A DNA stretch of 64,000 nt from Meandrina meandrites (lineage: Eukaryota > Cnidaria > Anthozoa > Scleractinia > Meandrinidae), in assembly GCA_963693305.1 (NCBI GenBank), contig OY855914.1:8200001-8264000 (forward strand). Reading direction: 5' to 3'. The position numbers were made by a program, and so were the translations under genes. Shown piece by piece: positions 33,097 through 45,543 of this stretch. Positions within the stretch are counted from its first letter, which is position 1, and each line of letters begins with the position of its first letter. The notes beneath the pieces are model-generated. The model had not been told where the DNA came from. It saw only the letters and a program-made list of their open reading frames with translations, and searched no databases.

Positions 33097-35202
33097 TCTT
33101 CAACGGGTAAAAAAGAATGACGAAATATGAATATAAATGTGTAAGAATAAAAAAGAATGGACTATGTAAATTAATTATGAATGTGTGTAAAAAGAATGTT
33201 GTATTGCCCAGGGAGTGGGCAGGAATTGTTATCAGCATTTGGAGTGACCATGGAATGCCACGATTCTAGTGTTTTTCTTGTTCGGAAGCTGCCTTTGTCG
33301 ATTACGGAGGCGTTATTAAAGTCAATGGAATGGTCATGGGACCATGCATGGTTCGCAATTCTGGAGCCTTTAGCCGCTGTTTTTACATTTCTTAAATGTT
33401 CTTTTCTTCGCGTGTTAAATGCTCTGCCAGTTTCACCAATGTAACACCACGAACAGTCGGCGCAAGGAATTTTGTAAACAACGTTGGTTTGTAAATCCGG
33501 AGCAGGGCGAAACTTCGGGGCCGGGAACTGCTGTTGTAGAGTGTTCATTGGCTTATTTGTGACCGAGATATCATACTTCTTCAAGACGCGGGTCAAGGGC
33601 TCAGTTACACCTTTGATATATGGAAGGGACGCGAAAGACTTGCGTGACTCAGTAGATTCGACTAAATTGAAAAACATTCCAACAAGTTCCTCAGGGGATA
33701 AATTTGGCGGTGGTCGAGTTTTTTTGGTCTGTAAATCGTGGATAAGTTTTGACGGATAGCCATTAGACTCCAGCGCTGCGTAAACATGATTAAGTTCGCG
33801 TTCTTTCCCTTCAGATGTGTTAGGTAAATTCAACGCTCTATGTAGGAGGGTTGCTGCCGTGCTCTCTTTGTGTTTTTTGTCATGGTGGGAATTAAAATCT
33901 AAGTATCTGTCTGTGTGTGTCGGTTTTCTATAGACATCCACAGAAATTGCTCCATTGCTGCGAGAAACCAATGTGTCAAGGAAAGAGATTTTTCCATTGC
34001 ATTCTTGTTCAATGGTGAAAGAAATGTTAGTGTCTATTGAATTGAGGGTGTCATGGAAGGCTGTAACTCCATTCTTTTTAATGATGCAAAAGCTGTCATC
34101 AACGTAACGTTTCCAAATTTTAGGTGCAACAGGTGACGCATTGATAGCAGATTCCTCGATATCTTCCATGCAGAGATTGGCCACAACGGGACTGACAGGA
34201 CTTCCCATGGCACATCCGTGAATCTGTTTGTAGATTTTGTCGTTGAAGACGAAATAGTTGTTCGACAAAGTGAAGTTAAGCAGAGAAACAATGTCACTGA
34301 TGTTTAGATTTGTCCTGGAGAGGAGAGATGTGTCATCTTCCAGTTTTTTCTTGATGTAGTCACACGCTTTGTTTACAGGGATTGCAGTAAATAGTGAAAC
34401 AACGTCAAAAGAAACCAAGACTTCATCGTCGTTGATCCTGATGTCAGACACTTCGTTGGAAAACTGTAAGGAGTTAGAAACCGAATATCCGTTGCGGTTT
34501 TGTAGCGGGGAAAGGATGTCTGTCAGGAATTTGGATGTATTGTAAAGTGCTGAACCAATGCAGGTGACGATGGGCCTCAGAGGGTTTCCCTCTTTGTGGT
34601 GTTTAATAGAACCTCGAATAGCTGGGGGTGTGCCATCAGTCGAGTGGAGCTTTCGATAGGTTGGCTCATCTATCTTTTTCTGTTTCTTTAAAGAAAGTAA
34701 CTGCATTTAGATTACGTTCAATTCGTCGGAAGGGAGCTGTAGAAACAAGTTCATAGGTGTTTCTGTCATTGAGTAGGGTTTCCATCTTGTTGTCGTAGTC
34801 TGATTTGTCCATGACGACAAAGCAGTTTCCTTTATCCGCCTTCATTATGACTCTGGACTGATCTTTCTTAAGATCGTTTAAAGCTCTTCTTTCTTGTTTT
34901 GAGACGTTGTTGTGCACCGGCAGTCGTGCCCTGTGGAGAATGGCGGCAGATGTCGTTCTTACAGCATCTTTTGAAACATCAGGAAGGTGACGGATAGCCG
35001 CTTCGATTTCAGCTACGATGTTCTTGTGTGGAATGGTCGTTGGAGTTGGGGCGAACTTCGGACCTTTTTCCAAGAGAGATCGTTCTTCTGGTGAAAGAGG
35101 TTTACTCGAAAGGTTCACTACCCAGTTGTTTTTGTCGATGATGGACTGATTACGCGTAGGCTTCAAGTTCGCAATTTTCTTCGCATGTCTATTGTCGATG
35201 TT
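33097..35202 (-). pseudogene. Penelope-like element B, frameshifted, 5' end in gap
   Basis: Nearly identical to 30406-32513 of element A. The ORF is split into 166-codon (34666-35166) and 511-codon (33171-34706) pieces by a 2-bp deletion near 34702 (gtaactgc versus gtaacattgc in A), which falls between the N-terminal region and the RT. RT motifs and GIY-YIG remain intact downstream. The 5' end is lost in the run of N. Identity this high means recent duplication, or a partly collapsed or duplicated assembly next to the gap. Confidence 0.9.
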
Positions 35203-35402
35203 NNNNNNNNNNNNNNNNNNNNNNNNNNNNNNNNNNNNNNNNNNNNNNNNNNNNNNNNNNNNNNNNNNNNNNNNNNNNNNNNNNNNNNNNNNNNNNNNNN
35301 NNNNNNNNNNNNNNNNNNNNNNNNNNNNNNNNNNNNNNNNNNNNNNNNNNNNNNNNNNNNNNNNNNNNNNNNNNNNNNNNNNNNNNNNNNNNNNNNNNNN
35401 NN
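35203..35402. other. assembly gap, 200 N
   Basis: Exactly 200 N between Penelope element B and dispersed repeat part C. The round length suggests a placeholder, so true distance is unknown. Confidence 1.
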
Positions 35403-35610
35403 TTGAATGGCTTCAAGATTCTGATGAGTCATAAGATAGTATGCAGAGTCTGCTTGAACGAAAGTAATTTGTTATAATTATGGCACTCATTTAAGCTGCA
35501 AATTTTGAATTTGCCGGCTTTTGAAAACAAAAACATACTCGGCATATGATCATTTCCATTTAAATGGTCCATATGGCAAAATCCTGACCAAGAAAGAACC
35601 AATTGCAATG
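35403..35610. repeat. dispersed repeat, part C, copy 2
   Basis: Matches 40403-40605 (tcatttcaatggctttaaga-type start, gatagtatgcagagtctgct, ggcaaaatcctgaccaagaa). It leads directly into the 79-bp array. Confidence 0.75.
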
Positions 35611-36990
35611 CTTGGATTTACCTCAAGACTACCTTGCCATGTAATAATGATCTCTTGCTAACCAAGTGTTGAGGGCCATACTGGGGAATATTGGATTTAC
35701 CTCAAGACTACCTTGCCATGTAATAATGATCTCTTGCTAACCAAGTGTTGAGGGCCGTACTGGGGAATATTGGATTTACCTCAAGACCACCTTGCCATAT
35801 AATAATGATCTCTTGCTAACCAAGTGTTGAGGGCCTTACTGGGGAATATTGGATTTACCTCAAGACTACCTTGCCATATAATAATGATCTCTTGCTAACC
35901 AAGTGTTGAGGGCTGTACTGGGGAATATTGGATTTACCTCAAGACTACCTTGCCATATAATAATGATCTCTTGCTAACCAAGTGTTGAGGGCCTTACTGG
36001 GGAATATTGGATTTACCTCAAGACTACCTTGCCATGTAATAACGATCTCTTGCTAACCAAGTGTTGAGGGCCGTACTGGGGAATATTGGATTTACCTCAA
36101 GACTATCTTGCCATGTAATAACGATCTCTTGCTAACCAAGTGTTGAGGGCCGTACTGGGGAATATTGGATTTACCTCAAGACTATCTTGCCATGTAATAA
36201 TGATCTCTTGCTAACCAAGTGTTGAGGGCCGTACTGGGGAATATTGGATTTACCTCAAGACTACCTTGCCATGTAATAATGATCTCTTGCTAACCAAGTG
36301 TTGAGGGCCGTACTGGGGAATATTGGATTTACCTCAAGACTACCTTGCCATGTAATAACGATCTCTTGCTAACCAAGTGTTGAGGGCTGTACTGGGGAAT
36401 ATTGGATTTACCTCAAGACTACCTTGCCATGTAATAATGATCTCTTGCTAACCAAGTGTTGAGGGCCTTACTGGGGAATATTGGATTTACCTCAAGACTA
36501 CCTTGCCATATAATAATAGTCTCTTGCTAACCAAGTGTTGAGGGCCGTACTGGGGAATATTGGATTTACCTCAAGACTACCTTGACATATAATAATAATC
36601 TCTTGCTAACCAAGTGTTGAGGGCCGTACTGGGGAATATTGGATTTACCTCAAGACTACCTTGCCATATAATAATGATCTCTTGCTAACCAAGTGTTGAG
36701 GGCCTTACTGGGGAATATTGGATTTACCTCAAGACTACCTTGCCATGTAATAATGATCTCTTGCTAACCAAGTGTTGAGGGCCGTACTAGGGAATATTGG
36801 ATTTACCTCAAGACTATCTTGCCATGTAATAATGATCTCTTGTTAACCAAGTGTTGAGGGCTGTACTAGGGAATATTGGATTTACCTCAAGACTACCTTG
36901 CCATGTAATAATGATCTCTTGCTAACCAAGTGTTGAGGGCCGTACTGGGGAATATTGGATTTACCTCAAGACTACCTTGCCATATAATAA
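35611..36990. repeat. 79-bp satellite array, about 17 units
   Basis: Period 79 bp, measured from successive tggggaatattggatttacc starts (35770, 35849, 35928 and onward to 36955; the first spacing is 80). The unit runs ggatttacctcaagactacc ... taataatgatctcttgctaa ... gtgttgagggccgtactggg. Units differ by few substitutions (gccgtac/gccttac/gctgtac; gccatgt/gccatat). A single monomer is present at about 40597-40685 in the same repeat context, so the array grew from within a dispersed repeat. No CRISPR logic: there are no unique spacers. Confidence 0.95.
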
Positions 36991-36999
36991 TCTCCTAAT

Positions 37000-38492
37000 A
37001 TGTTCAATGTTCAGACTGATAAAATCACAGGATGAGTCTTTTGGCGTGACATTCTTGTCGCGTGACAGTCTTGTTGCGTTCATCTTGATGTGGTGTGGTG
37101 TGAAACTCGGAAATTCAAAATGCTGTTCTTTTGTGTAATAAATATTTGATATGTAAGCCTTGTCTAACCATTACTCTATTCTTCATACGAAGGCAGAACT
37201 GATCACACGATGTCATTCAGCTGGAGAGAAAGTTCTTTTGATTGACATGGACAGACACACAGTAGGATGATCATGTTCCTGAAACAACAGGTTAGTGTCA
37301 GAGTCTTGTCAAAACTCACACCCACCCCACCCTCCACCTCCAAATTTTGCAAGTGAGTAGATGTGAGCCTTGCCTGAAAAGAGGGCTATGGCCGTGGAGA
37401 CTAAACGTTTTGTATATTAAAGTTACTGTATTGGAAGAAAGAGCATCACGTGTTTGTAGTGATAATAGCATAAACCATTCAGATTTTTGAGTGGACGAAA
37501 AGGTTGATCTTCAGTTGATCTTCTAGTCATTTGCCTGGCAGATGAAACCGTCGCCTCATATATTCTAAAGGCAACCTTAGTTAAACTTTCTGCTAGAACT
37601 TGTCGAGTGCAGTATACTCGTGTCGCAGAAACAGGAAACCTTAGATGTTTTGATCAACTTGATTCTGTCAATTGTTAAGAATATAATTAAGGAATCAAGA
37701 AAAATTGAACAAAATAAAGTGAGCAGTTTTCCTTGTAATTTCATTTATTATCCCAAACAGACACGTTACCGAGCGTGTATTTACATAATTCAGGAAAACG
37801 ACAAGCATTGAAAAGCAAAAAAGAAGCTACAAAGCAATAAAACACACCGAGGAAAGAAGGACAACTTTAAACCTGGCGTTTTCTGGCGAGGTTAGTAGAT
37901 TATCTTCCACAAATTAAGCGGTAATTTTTTTTCAACGAAGGTCGCATCTGGTCTATATAGTTAACACTTGTTCTGTCGCACCAGAAGTTCTTTATTTCGG
38001 GCGTCAAACAAACTGGCAAAGCTTATATATGCGGTCTTTGAGTTTTGTTGACAAAATTTGCGAGGAAACTTCCGCCGTTTGCAGAGGAATTAGAAAAGCA
38101 AGCAGTTGACAGATAAATTAAAACCTTGACGTTCGCATCGCAGCGAGTTTCAGTGCTTATAAGTTTTTCGAATTCAGTTTATGCTGTAAAAAGTCTGTAC
38201 ATAAGCCGAGAAATAACAAATCATGGTTTGCGGCTACATAATTCCCTGCTATTTTGAACGCCATTTTTAAAATTTCGATTCCTGTAGCATAGTAAAGCGC
38301 TTTAAGTCGTCTGTGTTGTTGCATTTATTGATTTGTCTTTTTGTTTTTATTTCCATGCAGATTCCTGGATGCCTTTGATGCTCGTATCAACTGAAATCAA
38401 GCAAGACAACAAAGAAAGAAATACCTTAAACCAAGCGAAAGACAAGTTTAATTTGAGGTAGAAAACAAACTTCAATGGCAGTAAGATTTTCA
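37000..38492. repeat. dispersed repeat, part A, copy 1
   Basis: Begins tcctaatatgttcaatgttc and matches 42976-44446. It shares gacagacacacagtaggatg, ctggcgttttctggcgaggt, and a segment ending with cagatggctgccacattggc, where part B starts. It carries ~90 bp (about 37310-37405) absent from the other copies. Confidence 0.8.
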
Positions 38493-40410
38493 GATGGCTG
38501 CCACATTGGCTAGTGTACTAGATTTTCAAAGCCAAAGTTTCGCATCACTGGAGTGTTAATGTACATTTAAAAGATTGAAAATGGAGAGAAACGGTTTTAA
38601 AGAATACTCAATTCTCGCTATGATGTCAAAAGAAGTGCAGCAAGCAACGAACTTCATTTGACATTCGATGTGAACTGACAGTGTAACCGAAGAAGATAAC
38701 ATCCACCAAGTTCTTTTCAGGTGAACACTTGAGAAATTTGGGAAATAACCGACTTCTAATTGGAATTGTTTCAAAACATTACCTACAAAGCATATGGTGT
38801 CGTTGTCATGAAATGAATGCAGGCTACAGCCTACAGGCAAGCGTTGGTTTTAATTAACATAATGCATGCACTGCATGAATAAATTATATATTGAGAAAAA
38901 TAATAAATGGGATTAAGCACTTATTAGCCTTTTTGGGGGGAAAAAGAAAGAAAAAAACACATCGGAGGAAGTGAAAGAAAGAAACAAAAGTTTGTGTACC
39001 CACCCGCGTGTTGAACTCTCGCCCTCCCTGCTTTCCAACTCAGTATACCATTGCATTGAGCTCACTTAACACATAGGTCCGCAACGCGTACATGTGTCTA
39101 GAGTGTTATGCATTATTGTATCGATTTGAGTGTAAGTAGAAGAGAGAGAAAAAAGAAAATTATTTTTGCAACACCACCAAAATATTTTAAACCTTTTCTG
39201 CTTATACTACTGCTACCCTACACACCGTAAACACCCTATTTTTTTGGCCATTTAAACTTTAGTTGAAACAAACACATTGCGGTGATAAACATGAAAAGTG
39301 CTCATTTCATTGCTATAAATTATCTTTTAGCCCACCCAGCCTTTAATTCCTGAGTTCCTTAATCTATTTCCAGTACAAGCTACGCAGTCTTGGTTCTCAG
39401 TGTTTGCAAACACACGAAGGAATATTTGCTCACCAAAATAAAAATTCAGGGACAAACCTACCTTTTCCTTCATTATTGACCTCAAGTATCTTTGCCAAAC
39501 AAAAACGTGAAGAAGACCCTCTATGTTCTCTCAAATTATACCGACATTTCAGCCCATCGATCTTGTCTTTAAAAAACTAAATATTGGATCCAGAAACTTC
39601 ATGTATGCTATTACCATAGTGCAACATAATGACAACAAACCCTGAGATTGCACAGTATGCTATACGGACTGGAAATCATCTTCAACAAAGACATGCAGAT
39701 TTTTGTATGATAACCACCCAATGCGATGGCCAACCAATTTCAATACTGAACAAAAGGTTTATTGAAAATTCATCGACTCAAAAGCATTCTAGCCCGCACT
39801 TCCATTGGTTATTTCTAGTTTTATAGGTAAACCAGCATGTTTTCAGCAATGAGTTTCACAAAATTACAAATTGTTAGCATTTCATGCAAAGAGACTGGGT
39901 AGAATAAGAATAAAAATTGTTTTATCACTTCTTTGAATTTTTGATACTGTATAATTGTTATTCACAGAAATTTAAGGCGTTTTGACAAGGAAATTGTTGT
40001 ATTGAATGTTATGAGAGTATTGATCATGGACGAAAAGTTTGTTATGCCTGTATTTTTGAAGTACTGTCTGAAATTTCAAATGGAAGTGATAGTATTTTGT
40101 AGAAGTTTGTGGAGTTTTAAAAGTAGTTAACAAATTAAAACAGTTCAAGTGAATTTTTTTTTATGTACAAAATTATTCTCCTTCATATGATCACTAATTG
40201 CCCATGCATTTGTGACTTTGTTTCTGCTTTGTAAATGTGACATGAAGTATCAGGAGTGACTTCATTTTGTTTATTCTGATATCAATGAGCTTTTGTCATT
40301 CTGTTCATTATTATTTTGAGGTTCTTTTTTACTTTTGGCAAACAATCACTGCCATGCCTTGTGTGATGACAGATCATGCTTCTGAACAACAATCATTTCA
40401 ATGGCTTTAA
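38493..40410. repeat. dispersed repeat, part B, copy 2
   Basis: Homologous to 20661-22110, with an extra ~480 bp near 38903-39385 that looks like a later insertion (it includes ggaagtgaaagaaagaaac and cccacccgcgtgttgaactc). Follows part A and precedes part C without a break, so parts A, B and C form one composite unit of more than 4 kb here. Confidence 0.75.
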
Positions 40411-40873
40411 GATTCTGATGACTCATAAGATAGTATGCAGAGTCTGCTTGAACACAAGTAATTTATTATAATCATTTAAGCTGCAAATTTTGAATTTGCC
40501 GGCTTTTGAAAACAAAAACATACGTGGCTTATGATCATTTCCATTTAAACGGTCCATATGGCAAAATCCTGACCAAGAAAGAACCAATTGCAATGCTCAG
40601 ATTTACCTCAAGACTACCTTGCCATATACACTGTAATAATGATCTCTTGCTAACCAAGTGTTGAGGGCCATACTGGGGAATATTGACCCAAGGTCGTGGT
40701 TGTGGCAGTACAAAATTGTCAAGTCTGTTTGCGAGCCTATTGGTTCATCAGGCTGGAGCTTATCCCGGTTTCCATAGCATGGAGCGACTAAGAGCATTTC
40801 TACTTCCCATCCATATGACTAAATCCTGACCAAGAAAGAACCAATCACAATGCTCGGACTGCCTTGCCATATA
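40411..40873. repeat. dispersed repeat, part C, copy 3 with one 79-bp monomer
   Basis: Homologous to 35403-35700. Contains a single satellite monomer (about 40597-40685) instead of an array, then sequence shared with 24150-24210. Continues after the insertion as 41334-41420. Confidence 0.75.
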
Positions 40874-41333
40874 CAGGGTTCGCACAGTCTTGAAAAGTCC
40901 GTGAATTTTAGGGGGAGTCCTTGAAAAGTCCTTGAATTCCATTTTTCCTTGAAAAGTCCTTAAATTTCTGTGTAAGTTCTTGAAAAGTCCTTGAATTTTC
41001 TTCAACTTCAAACGTAGTGGCGTCAAAAGGAAAGTGCTTTGTATAGACTTTGGTATTCTTTTCCTGTGTAAAGCAACTTCAAACACTGTAAAACACGAGT
41101 GTTTAAGCAGCTAATAAAGAGAAAAGGCAAGTGAACTGAAAAATGTAGAGAAGGAGATGGAGCAAACACTTGAAGCCTTATTAGAAACCTGCTAGCTTGG
41201 ACTGGGAATGTGGATTTATATACCATCTGTGAAATTACATTCCTAGTAGGTGGTCCTTGAAAATTCAATTTGGTCCTTGAAAAGTCCTTGAAAACTCCTG
41301 GAAAAATGGTTGCGATTTTTTGTACGAACCCTG
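40874..41333. mobile_element. 460-bp TIR element (cagggttcg ends), insertion site resolved
   Basis: Ends cagggttcgcacagtcttga and ttgtacgaaccctg, flanked by ATATA on both sides (40869-40873, 41334-41338). The related copy at 24199-24215 reads ccttgccatataataattca without the insert, which fixes the boundaries. The interior repeats ttgaaaagtccttgaa many times. No transposase. CAGGG termini suggest a hAT relative, but the 5-bp duplication is short for hAT. Confidence 0.8.
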
Positions 41334-41339
41334 ATATAA

Positions 41340-42975
41340 TAATTCATTGTATTAACTTGGCACATGAAAACTGTAGTAAGCCACCTTAGTTAATGTCATT
41401 CTCATCAAATTGTATTAGTGTCTATTAAATTTACGGGGTCCTAGGAGGGGCGTTAAATAGTTATGAGGTGTTTAATAGAAAGAGGCATTTACACATGTAT
41501 TTCACTTTAACTGTAATAATGTCAACAAAACAAAGATGCACAGTTTGCTCATGGAGTAAACAGAGTTTGTGAGCAAGAAACTCAATCTGCGCATATGTCG
41601 TTCATAGCTAGACATTGATGTCTTCATGGTCATCTGGGTCAACCATGTTGGCATCGTTGGCCTCTTTCTTAATAATGGTTGATGCGATTGTTGGGAAGGC
41701 ATGTATAAGACATTGGGCATTTTTTAAGGGGGGTCATCTAATACACGTACAAACTCTGTTCCTAAAGGGGGGGGTGCTTATTAGATATATATATGAGACT
41801 TTTTTTCAAGAGTGAGCGTTTATTAGATCATTTATGGTAATCATACAAAGACAAGAAATATTGCCAGGTTCCTTGATCCAGGGGGGACCAATTCACTATT
41901 TATTAGGTTACTAGACTAGGCACAAATCATAATTATTTTTGTCTAAATTTTTCAATTTCTTCTTAATAAACAGGTGGAGAAGAACTGCTTCATGGCAAGA
42001 GAAGAAGAATCCATTAGCCATTTTCATATTGTGGGTTGATGATTTTGGTGAAATCCCTGACACAGGTAAACACTAGTCTTGGGTTCCTATGCATTGGGCA
42101 AATCAAAACTTAACCTGGCTCCATCCACCATTACAGTACAACTACTTGAAACAGGCCACTTGGAACATAGTTAACCAATAGACAATGACCGTGGAGCATT
42201 TTTCTTATTGGGGGGCTTACTAGTGACTTGAAGTGGGGGGATTTAGAGACTCCTCTCTTAGAAAGTCTTTATTTTTTTGAAAATATTGGGGGGGCTAAGC
42301 CCCCCCCCCCCCTGCTCCGCGGTCCCTGATAGAACAGATGCCATTTTCTGCCTGTACTTTACAAACAACTTCCTCTTGACCTCAACAGACATCTAACAAA
42401 CTATACACTGGTCTTATTCATTGAGACGGAGTCCCCCAGGAATTTGAGTATTTAATGGACAAAATTATGCACCAAAATTATTTACACCTTATTGCAAGCT
42501 TTTGTGTTGCTGTTTCAAATGTCTTATCAAAAGAAATCATTTCTAATAAGACCGAACATCGAAAACAAATTTCGAAGTTCCACTGAATTCCACTAAATCG
42601 CTTGAGACGTTTTTGCAAAATAGCTGCACGGGAGATCTTAGCTATAGCTTGTGAACTTTGATTTTCATTTTCTCAGGTTCTGATAAAAAAATATTTGTTG
42701 GGGTTATCACAGACAATTACTTGCATCTTTGCCTTTTAAAAAGGGTAGAAAATAACGCAAAAGGATGAAGTTATTCTGCCAAACTAAAATTAATATTACT
42801 CGATTTCCTGATGGATTCCGTCTTAAAATGTACGAAAGTGAGGTCCGCAACGCGTACATGTGGATAGTGTATCCATGGCAATGTAATGATACATTGGAGG
42901 GAGAAATAAGCCATTAACACCCCAGAAAATATAACAACGTGGTCGGACGTAAAATCTTACCAACAGGAAAAAAGC
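41340..42975. other. gene-free stretch with a small TIR element
   Basis: No supported gene. Between about 42187 and 42327 the ends tgaccgtggagca and tgctccgcggtcc form a short inverted repeat around G- and C-runs (possible MITE). Around 41450-41830 there are G-runs and ttattagat words. Confidence 0.45.
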
Positions 42976-44446
42976 TTCTCCTAATATGTTCAATGTTCAG
43001 ACTCATAAAATCACAGGATGAGTGTTTTGGCGTGACAGTCTTGTCGCGTGACAGTCTTGTGGCGTCCATCTTGATGTCGTGTGGTGTGAAACTTGTAAAT
43101 TCAAAATGCTGTTCTTCTATGTAAGAAATATTTGTTATGTAAGCCTTGTCTAACCATTACTCTATTCTCCATACCAAGGCAGAACTGATAACATGATGTC
43201 ATTCCGCTGGAGAGAATGTCCTTTTGATTGACATGGACAGACACACAGTAGGATGATCATGTTCCTGAAACAACAGGTTAGTGTCAGAGTTTTGTATATT
43301 AAAGTTACTGTATTGGAAAAAAGAGCATCATGATATTCGTGTTTGTAGTGATAATAGCATAAACCATTTAGATTTTTGAGTGGACGAAAAGGTTTATCTT
43401 CTAGTCATTTGCCTGGCAGGTGAAACCGTCGTCTCATATATTCTAAAGGCGACCTTAGTTAAACTTACTGCTAGAACTTGTCGTGTGCAGTATACTCGTG
43501 TCGCAGAAACAGGAAACCTAAGATGTTTTGATCAACTTGATTCTGTCAATTGTAGAACAAAATAAAGTGAACAGTTTTCCTTGTAATTTCATCATTAACA
43601 AAATGCAAATTTCATTGGCGTTAATTTTATGCGATCGTGCATAAAAATTTTATTTATTCATTACTGAACGATTTGTATTCATAAAAAAAGCATTATCCCA
43701 AACAGACACGTTACCGAGCATGTATTTACATAATTCTTGTACCTCTTCAGGAAAAAGACAAGCAGAGAAAGGCAAAGAAGCTACAAAGCAAGAAACCCAC
43801 CGAGGAAAGAAGGACAACTTTAAACCTGGCGTTTTCTGGCGAGGTTAGTAGATTATCTTCAACAAATTAAGCGGTAAATTTAGTCTATATAGTTAACACT
43901 TGTTCTGTCGCACCAGAAGTTCTTTATTTCGGGCGTCAAACAAACTGGCAAAGCTTATATATGCGGTCTTTGAGTTTTGTTGACAAAATTTGCGAGGAAA
44001 CCTTCGCCGTTTGCAGAGCAATTAGAAAAGCAAACAGTTGACCGTTAAATTAAAACCTTGACGTTCGCATCGCAGCGAGTTTCAGATCTCATAAGTGTTG
44101 TCGTATTCAGTTTATGCTGTAAAAGGTCTGTACATAAGCCGAGAAATAACAAATCATGGTTTGCGGCTAGTTAATTCCCTGCTATTTTGAACGCCATTTT
44201 TAAAATTTCGATTCCTGTAGCTTAGTAAAGCGCTTTAAGTCGTCTGTGTTGTTGCATTTATTGATTTGCTGTTTTGTATTTATTTCCATGCAGATTCCTG
44301 GATGCCTTTGATGCTCGTATCAACTGAAATCAAGCAAGACAACAAAGAAAGAAATACCTTAAACCAAGCGAAAGACAAGTTTAATTTGAGGTAGAAAACA
44401 AACTTCAATGGCAGTAAGATTTTCAGATGGCTGCCACATTGGCTAG
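42976..44446. repeat. dispersed repeat, part A, copy 2
   Basis: Homologous to 37000-38513. It ends at ggctgccacattggctag, the first bases of part B, and is followed at once by a second tandem copy. Confidence 0.8.
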
Positions 44447-45543
44447 TTTTGTATATTAAAGTTACTGTATTGGAAAAAAGAGCATCATGATATTCGTGTT
44501 TGTAGTGATAATAGCATAAACCATTTAGATTTTTGAGTGGACGAAAAGGTTTATCTTCTAGTCATTTGCCTGGCAGGTGAAACCGTCGTCTCATATATTC
44601 TAAAGGCGACCTTAGTTAAACTTACTGCTAGAACTTGTCGTGTGCAGTATACTCGTGTCGCAGAAACAGGAAACCTAAGATGTTTTGATCAACTTGATTC
44701 TGTCAATTGTAGAACAAAATAAAGTGAACAGTTTTCCTTGTAATTTCATCATTAACAAAATGCAAATTTCATTGGCGTTAATTTTATGCGATCGTGCATA
44801 AAAATTTTATTTATTCATTACTGAACGATTTGTATTCATAAAAAAAGCATTATCCCAAACAGACACGTTACCGAGCATGTATTTACATAATTCTTGTACC
44901 TCTTCAGGAAAAAGACAAGCAGAGAAAGGCAAAGAAGCTACAAAGCAAGAAACCCACCGAGGAAAGAAGGACAACTTTAAACCTGGCGTTTTCTGGCGAG
45001 GTTAGTAGATTATCTTCAACAAATTAAGCGGTAAATTTAGTCTATATAGTTAACACTTGTTCTGTCGCACCAGAAGTTCTTTATTTCGGGCGTCAAACAA
45101 ACTGGCAAAGCTTATATATGCGGTCTTTGAGTTTTGTTGACAAAATTTGCGAGGAAACCTTCGCCGTTTGCAGAGCAATTAGAAAAGCAAACAGTTGACC
45201 GTTAAATTAAAACCTTGACGTTCGCATCGCAGCGAGTTTCAGATCTCATAAGTGTTGTCGTATTCAGTTTATGCTGTAAAAGGTCTGTACATAAGCCGAG
45301 AAATAACAAATCATGGTTTGCGGCTAGTTAATTCCCTGCTATTTTGAACGCCATTTTTAAAATTTCGATTCCTGTAGCTTAGTAAAGCGCTTTAAGTCGT
45401 CTGTGTTGTTGCATTTATTGATTTGCTGTTTTGTATTTATTTCCATGCAGATTCCTGGATGCCTTTGATGCTCGTATCAATTGAAATCAAGCAAGAAATA
45501 CCTTAACCCAAGCGATAGACGAGTTTAATTTGAGGTAGAAAAC
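44447..45543. repeat. dispersed repeat, part A, tandem copy 3 (offset 1157 bp)
   Basis: Repeats 43290-44400 essentially without change at a constant offset of 1157 bp; a 61-codon frame (MDEKVYLLVICLAG...) appears at 43380 and again at 44537. The copies diverge only after 45480 (missing gacaacaaagaaa). This is a recent tandem duplication or an assembly duplication. Confidence 0.85.

Noticed and set aside
35163..35434. Frames across the N run
   Set aside because: Artefact of unknown bases; no sequence to support them.
35611..36990. Regular array considered as CRISPR
   Set aside because: Units are contiguous 79-bp copies without unique spacers, in a eukaryotic context.
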